Shown piece by piece: positions 23,735-32,779 of a stretch of DNA of 64,000 nucleotides. The translations under genes were made by a program, and so were the position numbers. The notes under the pieces are model-generated. The model ran no database searches. It was not told the origin of the DNA and worked only from the letters and a program-made list of their open reading frames with translations. Every line of letters begins with the position of its first letter. Position 1 is the first letter of the stretch. Source of the DNA: Allomuricauda sp. (GTDB lineage Bacteria; Bacteroidota; Bacteroidia; Flavobacteriales; Flavobacteriaceae); assembly GCA_030148335.1 (NCBI GenBank), contig JASBTQ010000002.1:186001-250000 (forward strand), read 5' to 3'.

Positions 23735-25258
23735 TTAGTTAATATATAGTCCAGTGTAATCCAATGGATTTACATTGGGCAAATTCGAACCATATTTGGT
23801 ATTGATGGCCGCCATAAAAGCATTGGCCACGATGGCATAACCTCTGGGGGATGGATGTACCCCGTCCAATGAGAACCCTCCACCAGTGGCAAAGGCTGCG
23901 GTTACAGTACTGCCGTCCGCCAATTGGATACCGTTTACCTTGATGTTGGTCATCAAGGCGTTTGCATCAACAAAGGCGAGATCGTATGAAGCGGCCAAGG
24001 CGGAAAGTGTTTGGTTATAGGCATCTGTAGCGTCCTTGACCATTTTTTGCTCTTCAGGGGTCAAAACCCATTTGTCGGCCAAAGGAACCGCTACCCCATT
24101 AATGGACGTTGGATTGTTGGGGTCGGCCAGAGTGCCGATGAATGTTCTTGAGGTGAGCACCATAAGATCAGTATCGGTCGCTTGTCTCATGTTGATCAAT
24201 GCCGGATTGAAACCCGTTAGATCGGTAAGGTCCTCATCAATGATGACCACGGCGTTGCCCTCACCAGCAGTAAAGGTGATGGTTCTTTTTGCCAATTCAT
24301 CTTCAGTTATCAAATCCATTGCCTGTAATTGTTGTAGGCCGGCATTGTATGCCCCATAGGCGGCCTCGCTGTTCAAAAAATCGGCAGTGTTCGCATCCAA
24401 AGGGATGGGATTGTGGGGAACGGTGGTGAAATAGGGAATGTCGGTAACATAGGGAATATTGGCAATGGCACCTTTGGCCCCATTGGCCGTCATAGTCGTT
24501 AGGATTCCGTTCATTACATTGGCATAAACATTGGGATCCGTGATATCATTTCTTGCATAGGTACTCGGGTCGAGGTTTCCTGTCTGGTCGACCCCGGTTC
24601 CACCGCCAGTGGCATATAACAAAATATCATTGGCTCCCGCCCATAAGGTAAAGAAAGTGGGATTCTGTGCAGCTGCATCACCGATAACGGTGGCTGATTC
24701 GGAGGAAGAGAACCTCACAAAATAGGGATTGGCTGCTCCTATGGCCAAACCGGCCAAGCTGCCATATCCAGGGGCCAGCAGTTCATAGCTTTTTGCTCCG
24801 GGAACGCCCATGTTGTTGAACGGACCTGAGAGCTTATTGGTGATTTCGGTGCTTCCTTGTCCGGCCACGGGGACGGGAGCAGGTCCAGCGGCAAAGCTAA
24901 GTATCAACCGGTTGCCTATATCGGGAGAGCCGTCCATGTTTGCATCGGTTTGACCATTTATGGTGGCACCTCCCAAATTGTCCGCCATATAAGGTATTTC
25001 AAAGGCGCCTCCGCCGACCAGGGCAAAATTGGAGGCCAGCATATTAGGGAAAGAGGCTTCTTGCCCAGCCCTAAATAAGGCGTTGTCTGAGAACCCGGCG
25101 GTAAGGGAATTGCCTACGGCAACATAGTTGGAAAAATCTGCGGTTCCTGCGGTGTATTCCACAGGGTCTGGGCCTGGTGGGTTGGTCGGGGTAGTATCAT
25201 CCTCACATGCAATTAAGAATAGGCCTAAAAAGGGGAGCAAGGCATAAAACTTTTTCAT
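23735..25258 (-). CDS. SGNH/GDSL-type lipolytic lipoprotein
   Basis: 507 residues. A lipoprotein signal peptide (MKKFYALLPFLGLFLIAC, Cys18) is followed by block I of the SGNH fold, VAVGNSLTAGFSD, whose Ser is the likely nucleophile, the block III-like LWAGANDILLYAT and a C-terminal DGVHPSPRGYAIVA carrying the Asp/His pair. It is probably an outer-membrane-anchored esterase or lipase. In Flavobacteriia such proteins are often found beside FadL-type fatty-acid porins, but none is in this window. Its promoter region carries the same palindrome as etfBA, hinting at lipid-linked control. Confidence 0.87.
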   Translation of the reverse strand: MKKFYALLPFLGLFLIACEDDTTPTNPPGPDPVEYTAGTADFSNYVAVGNSLTAGFSDNALFRAGQEASFPNMLASNFALVGGGAFEIPYMADNLGGATINGQTDANMDGSPDIGNRLILSFAAGPAPVPVAGQGSTEITNKLSGPFNNMGVPGAKSYELLAPGYGSLAGLAIGAANPYFVRFSSSESATVIGDAAAQNPTFFTLWAGANDILLYATGGGTGVDQTGNLDPSTYARNDITDPNVYANVMNGILTTMTANGAKGAIANIPYVTDIPYFTTVPHNPIPLDANTADFLNSEAAYGAYNAGLQQLQAMDLITEDELAKRTITFTAGEGNAVVIIDEDLTDLTGFNPALINMRQATDTDLMVLTSRTFIGTLADPNNPTSINGVAVPLADKWVLTPEEQKMVKDATDAYNQTLSALAASYDLAFVDANALMTNIKVNGIQLADGSTVTAAFATGGGFSLDGVHPSPRGYAIVANAFMAAINTKYGSNLPNVNPLDYTGLYIN

Positions 25259-25304
25259 ATCGAATAATCTGTTAGAGTTAGTTCCTGATAAAACCAGAAT
25301 TAAC

Positions 25305-25335
25305 CAAAGCTATATCAAAATTGTTATACAGACAA
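25305..25335 (-). promoter_or_regulatory. Promoter of the GDSL lipoprotein gene
   Basis: On the minus strand TTG at 25335-25333 and TAGCTTTG at 25312-25305, spacer 20 bp, 46 bp before the ATG. The palindrome at 25352-25367 lies just upstream of the -33 element. Confidence 0.6.
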
Positions 25336-25351
25336 TTAAATGGATAAAAAA

Positions 25352-25370
25352 ATTATGCATGCATAATAAA
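25352..25370. promoter_or_regulatory. Palindromic operator, copy 1 (ATTATGCATGCATAAT)
   Basis: 16-bp perfect palindrome; 19 consecutive bases (the palindrome plus AAA) are identical to the site in the etfB promoter at 47253-47271. It is centred about 47 bp upstream of the -7 element of the GDSL gene, as expected for an activator or upstream repressor site. The binding protein is unknown; MarR-like dimers recognise sites of this style. Confidence 0.6.
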
Positions 25371-25382
25371 AAGGGTGAAATT

Positions 25383-26153
25383 TTAGGAATTTAGGAAATG
25401 GAGACTTTTCTCGAAAAACTGCTCGGGGTTTTCAGCATGCAACCAGTGCCCCGCATTGTCCACGGTCTCAATATGTGCGTTGGGGAAATGTTTTTTGATT
25501 TCTGAAATGTCTGTGGGCTGGATATATTCGGAACGGTCTCCCCGTAGGAAAAGGGTAGGGCCTTCGTAGAGGGCCGTGGGGCTGATATTGTCCCCGATCT
25601 CTTCCATTTTGTGCCTGAGCACCTCAAAATTGAAGCGGAACCCCAATTTTCCCTGTTCCACCCAATACAGGTTTTTCAAGAGGAACTGCCTCACACCAAA
25701 ATTCCTGATGCTTTTGGAAAGGATCTCATCGGCCTCGCTGCGGCTTGATATTTGGTTAAAATCCAAGGTGGCCAATCCGTCAACAATATCTTGGTGATGT
25801 GGGGGATAGAACTTGGGCGCAATGTCGGCAATGATGAGCTTGGAGACCAATTCGGGGTGGGAGGTGGCCAATTGCATGGCCGTTTTTCCGCCCATGGAGT
25901 GTCCTAGTACTATGGCCGGAGCAATTTTGTGGTGGGCCATATAATCCTGCACGTCCTTGGCAAGCAGTTCGTATTCAAAATCAGGGGAATGAAAACTTTT
26001 GCCATGGTTGCGCTGGTCCAACAAATGCACCTCATATCCATTTTCGGCATATTGGGCACCGAGTGTCTTCCAGTTATCGGACATGCCCAAGAAGCCATGT
26101 AGGATCACAAATGGTTTGCCTTCTCCCTGTATTTTTGAATGTAAAAGTTCCAT
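25383..26153 (-). CDS. Alpha/beta-hydrolase, YbfF-like esterase
   Basis: 256 residues, no signal peptide. The oxyanion HGFLG near residue 20, nucleophile elbow VLGHSMGGKTAM (Ser about 95), and the closing NAGHWLHAENPEQF with the catalytic His are all present. DQRNHGKS is typical of the YbfF/2-hydroxymuconate hydrolase branch. The substrate is unknown, probably short acyl esters. The start overlaps the pdxJ stop (TAATG), so the two are translationally coupled. Confidence 0.87.
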   Translation of the reverse strand: MELLHSKIQGEGKPFVILHGFLGMSDNWKTLGAQYAENGYEVHLLDQRNHGKSFHSPDFEYELLAKDVQDYMAHHKIAPAIVLGHSMGGKTAMQLATSHPELVSKLIIADIAPKFYPPHHQDIVDGLATLDFNQISSRSEADEILSKSIRNFGVRQFLLKNLYWVEQGKLGFRFNFEVLRHKMEEIGDNISPTALYEGPTLFLRGDRSEYIQPTDISEIKKHFPNAHIETVDNAGHWLHAENPEQFFEKSLHFLNS

Positions 26154-26869
26154 TATTTCAGTCGGTGTAAATACATATTGATAACATTTTCAAGGCCCAA
26201 ATAAATGGATTCGCAGATGAGGGCGTGCCCAATAGAAACTTCCAAAAGGTGGGGGATGTGTTCCTTGAAAAATTTGATATTGTCCAGATTGAGGTCATGT
26301 CCGGCATTGATGCCCAATCCGAGTTCATGTGCCATTTTGGCCGCCTCGGCAAAAGGGGCAATGCTCTTTTCTTTGTGGCCTTCGGCAAACTGATGGGCAA
26401 AACTTTCGGTATAGAGTTCTATTCGGTCTGTGCCCGTTTGGGCGGCTCCCTTCACCATCTCCACATCGGGATCCACAAAAATGGAGGTCCGGATGCTATT
26501 TTCCTTGAATGTTTTGATGACGTCCACCAAAAAATCCTTGTGCTTTATGGTGTCCCATCCGGCATTGGAAGTGATGGCATTTTCCGCATCGGGAACCAGC
26601 GTGACCTGGGTGGGCTTCACTTCCAGCACCAAATCGATGAATTTGGGCACAGGGTTGCCTTCTATATTGAATTCGGTGGTGACGATTTTCTTGAGGTCCC
26701 TGGCATCTTGGTAACGGATGTGTCGCTCATCCGGTCTGGGGTGGATGGTAATTCCCTGTGCGCCAAACGACTCAATGTCCTTGGCCGATGTGATCAGGTT
26801 GGGGACATTACCACCGCGGGAATTCCGTAAAGTTGCCAGTTTGTTGATGTTGACGCTCAACTTTGTCAT
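26153..26869 (-). CDS. pdxJ: Pyridoxine 5'-phosphate synthase PdxJ
   Basis: 238 residues from the ATG at 26869 ([20 protein letters not shown]), the normal PdxJ start; a longer frame adds 24 unconserved residues. Conserved blocks include [25 protein letters not shown] and [12 protein letters not shown]. It condenses 1-deoxyxylulose 5-phosphate with 3-amino-2-oxopropyl phosphate to make pyridoxine phosphate. Its last base overlaps the esterase start. The gene is divergent from the CBS protein. Confidence 0.96.
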   Translation of the reverse strand: MTKLSVNINKLATLRNSRGGNVPNLITSAKDIESFGAQGITIHPRPDERHIRYQDARDLKKIVTTEFNIEGNPVPKFIDLVLEVKPTQVTLVPDAENAITSNAGWDTIKHKDFLVDVIKTFKENSIRTSIFVDPDVEMVKGAAQTGTDRIELYTESFAHQFAEGHKEKSIAPFAEAAKMAHELGLGINAGHDLNLDNIKFFKEHIPHLLEVSIGHALICESIYLGLENVINMYLHRLK

Positions 26870-26955
26870 AAACTTCTTTTTTAGATAGGCAAAAATAAGG
26901 ATTAGGCACGCCTTTTGCCATTTTAAATTAGTATTTTGCACCTAATAGAACTGTC

Positions 26956-27612
26956 ATGTACATACAAGACCAAATTGTGACCAATGTTCCCGTTTTTGAG
27001 GTTTCGGAGACCTTGAAGGATGTCATCAAATTTTTTGAGGAGACCACTTTTTCGCATGTGGCCGTCACTGAAAATGGGATTTATTTGGGGCTATTATCCG
27101 AAAACGACCTTGCCTGTTTTGAACCTGAAAAGAAAATTGAGGATTTCAGGTATGAAGTGGAAGGATTCTTTGTGACCAAGGAAACGGCTTGGCTGGATGT
27201 ACTGGAAATGTTCTCCAGGAACGAGTCCAACATTTTGCCCGTTTTGGACGAGGCCCAGGTCATTCTGGGCTATTACAGGCTTGAGGACATTGTCAGTGTT
27301 TTCATCGATACCCCATTTTTTAGGGAGCCTGGAGCCATCCTTGTGGTTTCCACGGGCATCAAGGACTATTCCTTCAGTGAGATAGCCCAGATTGTGGAGA
27401 GCAACAATGCCCGGTTGTTGGGGGCCTTCATCACGGATTCCCAGAACGATGTGGTGCAGATCACCCTCAAGATAGGCACGCAGAGCCTGAATGAGGTGAC
27501 ACAGACTTTTAGGCGATACAACTATACCATTCTATTCGGCAACAGCGACGATCAGTTTTTGGAAGATTTGAAACAACGATCGGACTATTTGGAAAAATAT
27601 CTCAACGTATAG
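26956..27612 (+). CDS. CBS-domain protein
   Basis: 218 residues, soluble. Two CBS motifs occupy about residues 1-120 (FEETTFSHVAVTENGIYLGLLSENDL, shown by FSHVAVTENG; and ESNILPVLDEAQVILGYYRLED, shown by NILPVLDE). The last 80 residues (ILVVSTGIKDYSFSEIAQIV, then ITLKIGTQSLNEV) resemble an ACT-like regulatory domain. CBS pairs bind adenine nucleotides; a sensing role is inferred. The stop is 1 bp from the nadK start, a coupling that suggests regulation linked to NAD(P) or nucleotide status. Confidence 0.85.
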   Translation: MYIQDQIVTNVPVFEVSETLKDVIKFFEETTFSHVAVTENGIYLGLLSENDLACFEPEKKIEDFRYEVEGFFVTKETAWLDVLEMFSRNESNILPVLDEAQVILGYYRLEDIVSVFIDTPFFREPGAILVVSTGIKDYSFSEIAQIVESNNARLLGAFITDSQNDVVQITLKIGTQSLNEVTQTFRRYNYTILFGNSDDQFLEDLKQRSDYLEKYLNV

Positions 27613-27613
27613 C

Positions 27614-28495
27614 ATGAAGGTAGCCATCTACGGTCAAACTTTTCTGGAAGAAGATAAACACTGTGTGGAGGAACTGCTGGAAGAGCTGGAGAAACTTGAT
27701 GCCAGCATTTTTGTAGAGGAAAAATTCAACCATTTGGTTTCCACATCCACGAGTGGGCACATCCAAGGCACCTTTTCCCAATCCAAAGGATTGGATTCCA
27801 CTTTTGACATGTTCGTGAGTTTTGGAGGGGACGGAACCATGTTGCGGGCCGTTACCTATATTAAGGACCTGGGGATTCCCATTGTGGGGGTGAATACGGG
27901 CAGGTTGGGCTTTTTGTCCACCTTCAAAAAGGAAAATGTCCGCAAACTGGTCACGGAATTTGTGGCCGGGCACTATGCCATTGAGGAACGCACTTTGGTG
28001 GAGGTGGAACTGAATTCCGATCTGGATGAGTTCAACGGACTCAACTTTGCACTGAACGAAGTCACTGTCAGCCGAAAGGACACCACATCCATGATCACCG
28101 TGGAAACCTACCTTAATGATGAATACCTGACCTCATATTGGGCGGACGGACTGATTGTCTCCACCCCCACGGGATCTACGGGCTACTCCCTGAGCTGTGG
28201 CGGTCCTGTGATAGCCCCGACGGCAAAGTCCTTGGTGCTTACCCCGATAGCGCCGCACAACCTGAATGCGCGTCCCTTGGTCATTTCGGATGATACCCAG
28301 ATCAGGCTCAAGGTTTCCGGAAGGGAAAAGACCCATTTGGTGTCCTTGGATTCCAGGATAGCCGACATTCCCAACGGCAAGGAAATCAAGATCAGAAAAT
28401 CGGACGTTGTCATAAAAATGATAGAGTACAAATCGGAAAGCTTTCTGAAAACATTGCGCAACAAACTACTTTGGGGAGAGGATAGACGCAATTGA
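27614..28495 (+). CDS. nadK: NAD kinase
   Basis: 293 residues. The ATP-binding motif FGGDGTMLRAV lies near residue 73, the NAD-binding NTGRLGFLSTF near 95, NEVTVSR near 147 and the glycine-rich STPTGSTGYSLSCGGP near 182. It phosphorylates NAD to NADP in the cytoplasm. The ATG lies 1 bp after the CBS gene stop. Confidence 0.96.
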   Translation: MKVAIYGQTFLEEDKHCVEELLEELEKLDASIFVEEKFNHLVSTSTSGHIQGTFSQSKGLDSTFDMFVSFGGDGTMLRAVTYIKDLGIPIVGVNTGRLGFLSTFKKENVRKLVTEFVAGHYAIEERTLVEVELNSDLDEFNGLNFALNEVTVSRKDTTSMITVETYLNDEYLTSYWADGLIVSTPTGSTGYSLSCGGPVIAPTAKSLVLTPIAPHNLNARPLVISDDTQIRLKVSGREKTHLVSLDSRIADIPNGKEIKIRKSDVVIKMIEYKSESFLKTLRNKLLWGEDRRN

Positions 28496-28607
28496 ACCCA
28501 TCAAAAACAATAAAAGGAGCGAAAAGCTGTTTAACAAAGGAGAACAATGCAAACATCGTACTTATTGACCTTCCTTTACTCTTAACACGTGAAATTTTTT
28601 GGATAGT

Positions 28608-29291
28608 ATGCGGATAGTTTTGGCTGTTTTTCTATGCTGTGTGATCAAGCTCAGTGCCCAGACCTATGAAGTGGGGGTGTTTGCCGGCGGTGCCAATATG
28701 GTGGGCGATGTGGGAAGGACAAACTATATATTGCCTTCCGGTCCGGCCTTTGGCGGTATCTTCAAATGGAACAAGAGCAAAAGGTATGCATGGCGCGCCA
28801 GTGTCATCTATGGTGATTTCACGGCGGACGATACAAAATCCAGCATGGAATCCAGGCAGGAAAGGGCCTATATCGTGGACAATTCCGTTCTGGAAGCCTC
28901 CTTGGGGCTGGAAATCAATTTTGTGGAATATAATCTGCACAAGCTCGGACCGGCCTTCACACCTTACCTTTACACGGGTCTCACCTACTTCAGATACGAT
29001 TTTAATTATATTGATGCCCTTCAAGTGCAGGATATTAACCAAAAAGAAGGTAGTTTTGCAATTCCAATGACGGTTGGGGCAAAGTATCGGTTAAATCAAT
29101 TCCTGATCCTCGGCGCCGAAATTGGGGCCAGGTACACGTTTACGGACAATTTGGACGCAAGCAATCCCGAAGGTTCCAATTTTGAGCAGTTTCGGTTCGG
29201 GAACATATTGAGCGATGACTGGTATGTCTTTACAGGGTTTACGTTGACGTATACCTTTGGACGCAAGCCCTGCCAGGATTGTTTTCAATAA
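28608..29291 (+). CDS. DUF6089-type outer-membrane beta-barrel protein
   Basis: 227 residues from the ATG at 28608. A signal peptide (MRIVLAVFLCCVIKLSAQ) is followed by amphipathic strands starting TYEVGVFAGGANMVGDVGRT, a block typical of the DUF6089 family, and ending FTGFTLTYTFGRK, a beta-signal-like terminal strand. The conserved place between nadK and uppS/bamA suggests an envelope role; no activity is known. The last residues include two cysteines (KPCQDCFQ). Confidence 0.87.
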   Translation: MRIVLAVFLCCVIKLSAQTYEVGVFAGGANMVGDVGRTNYILPSGPAFGGIFKWNKSKRYAWRASVIYGDFTADDTKSSMESRQERAYIVDNSVLEASLGLEINFVEYNLHKLGPAFTPYLYTGLTYFRYDFNYIDALQVQDINQKEGSFAIPMTVGAKYRLNQFLILGAEIGARYTFTDNLDASNPEGSNFEQFRFGNILSDDWYVFTGFTLTYTFGRKPCQDCFQ

Positions 29292-29293
29292 GA

Positions 29294-30034
29294 ATGCACA
29301 CACTAGAAGACGTAAACAAGGACAGACTTCCCCAACACGTGGCCATCATCATGGATGGTAACGGTCGTTGGGCCAAGCAGCGGGGCAAACTCAGGGTCTT
29401 TGGTCATGAGAATGGCGTGGAGTCCGTGAGACAGACCGTGGAAAGCTGTGCCAAGCTCCAAATCCCCTTTTTGACTCTTTATGCTTTTTCCACTGAGAAC
29501 TGGAACCGGCCGAAGATTGAGGTGGACACCTTGATGAAACTGTTGGTGACCGCGTTAAAAAAGGAGCTCAAGACCTTGCACGAGAACAATATCCGGTTGA
29601 AGGCCATCGGTAAAATGGACACTTTGCCCGAGAAAGTGCGCAAGGAATTGGAAGAGGTCATTTCCAAAACATCAAAAAATACAGGGATGACAGTTACCCT
29701 GGCCCTCAGCTATGGCTCGCGGGAAGAGATAAAAACAGCCGTACAGCAGATTGCGACCAAAGTTAAAAATAATATAATTTCACCTGAAAATATTGATGAA
29801 GCCGTTATAAATACACATCTTTACGCGCATTTCTTGCCCGATGTGGACCTGCTAATCCGCACCAGTGGCGAGTGTAGGATAAGCAATTTTCTGCTTTGGC
29901 AGATTGCGTATGCCGAATTATATTTTATTGATGTATTTTGGCCGGATTTTAGAGAGCATCATTTGGTAGAAGCAATATTAAGTTACCAAAATAGAGAACG
30001 ACGATTTGGAAAAACTAGCGAACAACTCAATTAA
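29294..30034 (+). CDS. uppS: Undecaprenyl diphosphate synthase
   Basis: 246 residues from the ATG at 29294. The signature VAIIMDGNGRWAK holds the catalytic Asp; YAFSTENWNRP and the C-terminal DLLIRTSGECRISNFLLWQ, then YAELYF, complete the cis-prenyltransferase pattern. It makes the lipid carrier for peptidoglycan and O-antigen synthesis. It begins 2 bp after the DUF6089 gene, and its 3' end overlaps the bamA start by 29 bp. Confidence 0.97.
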   Translation: MHTLEDVNKDRLPQHVAIIMDGNGRWAKQRGKLRVFGHENGVESVRQTVESCAKLQIPFLTLYAFSTENWNRPKIEVDTLMKLLVTALKKELKTLHENNIRLKAIGKMDTLPEKVRKELEEVISKTSKNTGMTVTLALSYGSREEIKTAVQQIATKVKNNIISPENIDEAVINTHLYAHFLPDVDLLIRTSGECRISNFLLWQIAYAELYFIDVFWPDFREHHLVEAILSYQNRERRFGKTSEQLN

Positions 30035-32681
30035 GGGTATTAGGAACTCTATACATTCATACCTTAAACTACTTCTCCCCCTATTATTTTTTTCCGGCCA
30101 GGGCCTCGCCCAGGAAACCACATTTGAGGACGGAAAGCAATACATCTTGGGGGATTTGACGGTCACCGGGCTCCAGAGCTACAACGAGCAGACCGTAAAG
30201 ACCTATACCGGCCTGCGGGTGGGACAGCCCATAACGGTACCTGGGGACGAGATCAGTGCAGTCATCAAAAAATTGTGGAGCCTTGACTTGTTCAGCAATG
30301 TGGAGATGTATTATACCAAGATTGAAGGAGACAAGATCTTCCTGGAGCTCTATATCCAAGAACGGCCTACCCTGAACAATGTGACGGTGTATGGTGTCAA
30401 AAAGCGCAAAGTAGAGGACATCATCAACGATACCGACCTCAAAAAAGGTAAAAAGATAACCGAGAGCCTTATTGCCAATACCAAGAACTACCTGCAGAAC
30501 AAGTACAAAAAGCAAGGATACCTGAACGCCAAGGTGAACATAGCCACTTCTGCGGACACTTCTGGCGTCAATGTCCAGAACATGGTCATCAACCTGAACA
30601 AAGGAGACAAGGTGAAGATCAGAAAGATCGTTTTTGAGGGCAATGAGCAACTTTCGGACAAGAGACTGCGCAAATCCTTGAAAAAGACCAAAAAGAAGAA
30701 ATTTTATCGATTCTGGAAAAAATCAAAATATATCGAGGAAGATTACAGGGAAGACCTGTCCAATTTGATGGACACTTATGCCGAAAGAGGCTATAGGGAT
30801 GCCCGAATTTTGATGGACACCTTCACCAAGGTCGATGAGAACAATATCGATCTGAAGATAAAACTGGAAGAAGGCAATAAATATTATTTTGGGGATATCG
30901 ACTTTGTTGGGAACACGGTATATACCGACAGGCAATTGAGCCAGATATTGGGTATCAAAAAAGGGGATACCTATAATGGCGTATTGTTGAAGGAGCGGAT
31001 TGCCGATGACAGTAAGCCCGATGCCGTAGATATCACCAACCAGTATCAGAACAATGGATATCTCTTTTCCAGCATCAATCCTGTGGAGGTTTCCGCAGTG
31101 AACGACACCATTGATTTTGAGATAAGGATCATTGAGGGTAAAGAGACATTTTTGGACCACGTCACCGTGGTGGGCAACGACAAGACCAACGACCACGTAA
31201 TCTTTAGGGAACTGCGCACACGGCCCGGTCAAAAATACAGTAAGGACAACATTGTAAGGAGTATCCGCGAGTTGGGCCAATTGGGCTTTTTCGATGCGGA
31301 ACAGATAGTGCCCAATATCGAAAACCCCAACCCAAATGAGGGCACTGTGGATATCGAGTATAGTCTTGTGGAAGCAGGTTCCAGCCAAATAGAACTACAG
31401 GGTGGTTTTGGCGGCGGAGGTTTCATTGGTACATTGGGACTTTCCTTCAGTAACTTTTCATTGAAGAACATATTCAACGGCGAGGCATACAAACCCGTCC
31501 CTATGGGCGATGGGCAGACCTTTGCCCTGCGTTTGCAGGCCAGTAGGACCTTTAGGGTGTATAGCTTGAACTTCTCCGAACCTTGGTTGGGCGGTAAGAA
31601 GCCAGTAAGGTTCAACCTTTCCCTCTCAAGGACACAGCAATTTGCTACAGGCTATGACAGTCGCGGAAGGATAGATGTGGATAAATCAAGAGGATTTGCC
31701 ATCACGGGAGTTTCGGCCGGATTGGCGAAAAGGGTACAATGGCCCGATGACTTCTTCACCATTTCCCATGCGGTGAGTTATCAACGATACGATTTCAACG
31801 ATTATAACAGTGGTCTGTTCAATTTTGGAAATGGTAGTTCCAACTCGTTGAATTATACCATCGGGATTTCCAGAAGTTCACAGGGTCCCAGTAGGATTTT
31901 CCCCATGTCGGGGTCCAACTTTGAGCTTACGGCCAAGTTTACGCCTCCCTATTCCCTTTTTGGCTCCAAGGATTTCAAACAGCTCAAGGACGATATAGAT
32001 ACGACCACAGATAGGCTTAGGGAAATTGGAGACCCCACCAATGCTAGCCCTGAAGAACAATTGGAGTACACTCAACTCAGGGATGATCTGGAACGGATGG
32101 AGGAAGATCGGTTCAAATTGTTGGAATTCTATAAGGTCAAGTTCAAAGGAGATTGGTACACCCGTTTGGTGGACAAACTGGTCCTTCGCACCAATGCCGA
32201 ATTTGGATTTTTGGGAGCCTACAACCACGACATAGGGGATGTGCCCTTTGAGCGCTTCTATGTGGGTGGCGACGGTCTCGGAAACTTTACGCTGGACGGT
32301 AGGGACATTGTACAGTTGCGTGGATACGAGAACCAATCCTTAACCCCATACATTAACAATGCCATAACAGGAAGGTTGGAACAAGAAGGAGGTACCGTTT
32401 ATAATAAATTCTCTTTGGAACTCCGTTATCCCTTCACCTTGAAACCCTCAGCATCCATTTATGGACTAACATTTTTGGAAGCTGGGAACTCGTTCAACAA
32501 TTTTAATGACTATAATCCGTTTGAGTTAAAAAGATCTGCCGGAGTGGGGCTACGTATTTTTATGCCGGCATTCGGACTCTTGGGTATCGATTTTGGGTAT
32601 GGCTTCGACACCGATGCCAGGCCAGGATCGGTCGGACCAAGCGGCTGGCAAACGCACTTCATCATCGGGCAGCAGTTTTAA
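30006..32681 (+). CDS. bamA: Outer membrane protein assembly factor BamA
   Basis: 891 residues. A signal peptide (SYLKLLLPLLFFSGQGLAQ) is followed by POTRA repeats to about residue 440 and the C-terminal Omp85 barrel (about 450-891), whose last strand ends GWQTHFIIGQQF. BamA folds barrel proteins into the outer membrane. The only plausible start upstream of the signal peptide is a TTG at 30006 inside the uppS end; no ATG is available. Hydrophilic insertions around residues 650-720 (DIDTTTDRLREIGDP) lie within a barrel loop. Confidence 0.95.
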   Translation: MEKLANNSIKGIRNSIHSYLKLLLPLLFFSGQGLAQETTFEDGKQYILGDLTVTGLQSYNEQTVKTYTGLRVGQPITVPGDEISAVIKKLWSLDLFSNVEMYYTKIEGDKIFLELYIQERPTLNNVTVYGVKKRKVEDIINDTDLKKGKKITESLIANTKNYLQNKYKKQGYLNAKVNIATSADTSGVNVQNMVINLNKGDKVKIRKIVFEGNEQLSDKRLRKSLKKTKKKKFYRFWKKSKYIEEDYREDLSNLMDTYAERGYRDARILMDTFTKVDENNIDLKIKLEEGNKYYFGDIDFVGNTVYTDRQLSQILGIKKGDTYNGVLLKERIADDSKPDAVDITNQYQNNGYLFSSINPVEVSAVNDTIDFEIRIIEGKETFLDHVTVVGNDKTNDHVIFRELRTRPGQKYSKDNIVRSIRELGQLGFFDAEQIVPNIENPNPNEGTVDIEYSLVEAGSSQIELQGGFGGGGFIGTLGLSFSNFSLKNIFNGEAYKPVPMGDGQTFALRLQASRTFRVYSLNFSEPWLGGKKPVRFNLSLSRTQQFATGYDSRGRIDVDKSRGFAITGVSAGLAKRVQWPDDFFTISHAVSYQRYDFNDYNSGLFNFGNGSSNSLNYTIGISRSSQGPSRIFPMSGSNFELTAKFTPPYSLFGSKDFKQLKDDIDTTTDRLREIGDPTNASPEEQLEYTQLRDDLERMEEDRFKLLEFYKVKFKGDWYTRLVDKLVLRTNAEFGFLGAYNHDIGDVPFERFYVGGDGLGNFTLDGRDIVQLRGYENQSLTPYINNAITGRLEQEGGTVYNKFSLELRYPFTLKPSASIYGLTFLEAGNSFNNFNDYNPFELKRSAGVGLRIFMPAFGLLGIDFGYGFDTDARPGSVGPSGWQTHFIIGQQF

Positions 32682-32736
32682 TCAAGGGAAAATCGTGTCT
32701 TGCTGATTTGTAAGCAGTTCATTTTAAATTAATTGG

Positions 32737-32744
32737 TAATTTTG
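32737..32744 (+). promoter_or_regulatory. -7 promoter element TAATTTTG before the ompH genes
   Basis: Exact TAnnTTTG, 35 bp before the ATG at 32780. It suggests an internal promoter that lets the two Skp-like genes be expressed apart from bamA. The nearest TTTG upstream (32707-32710) is slightly too distant. Confidence 0.5.
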
Positions 32745-32779
32745 GCACGATATTTTCTATGTAAAAAGCGGTATTAGAG

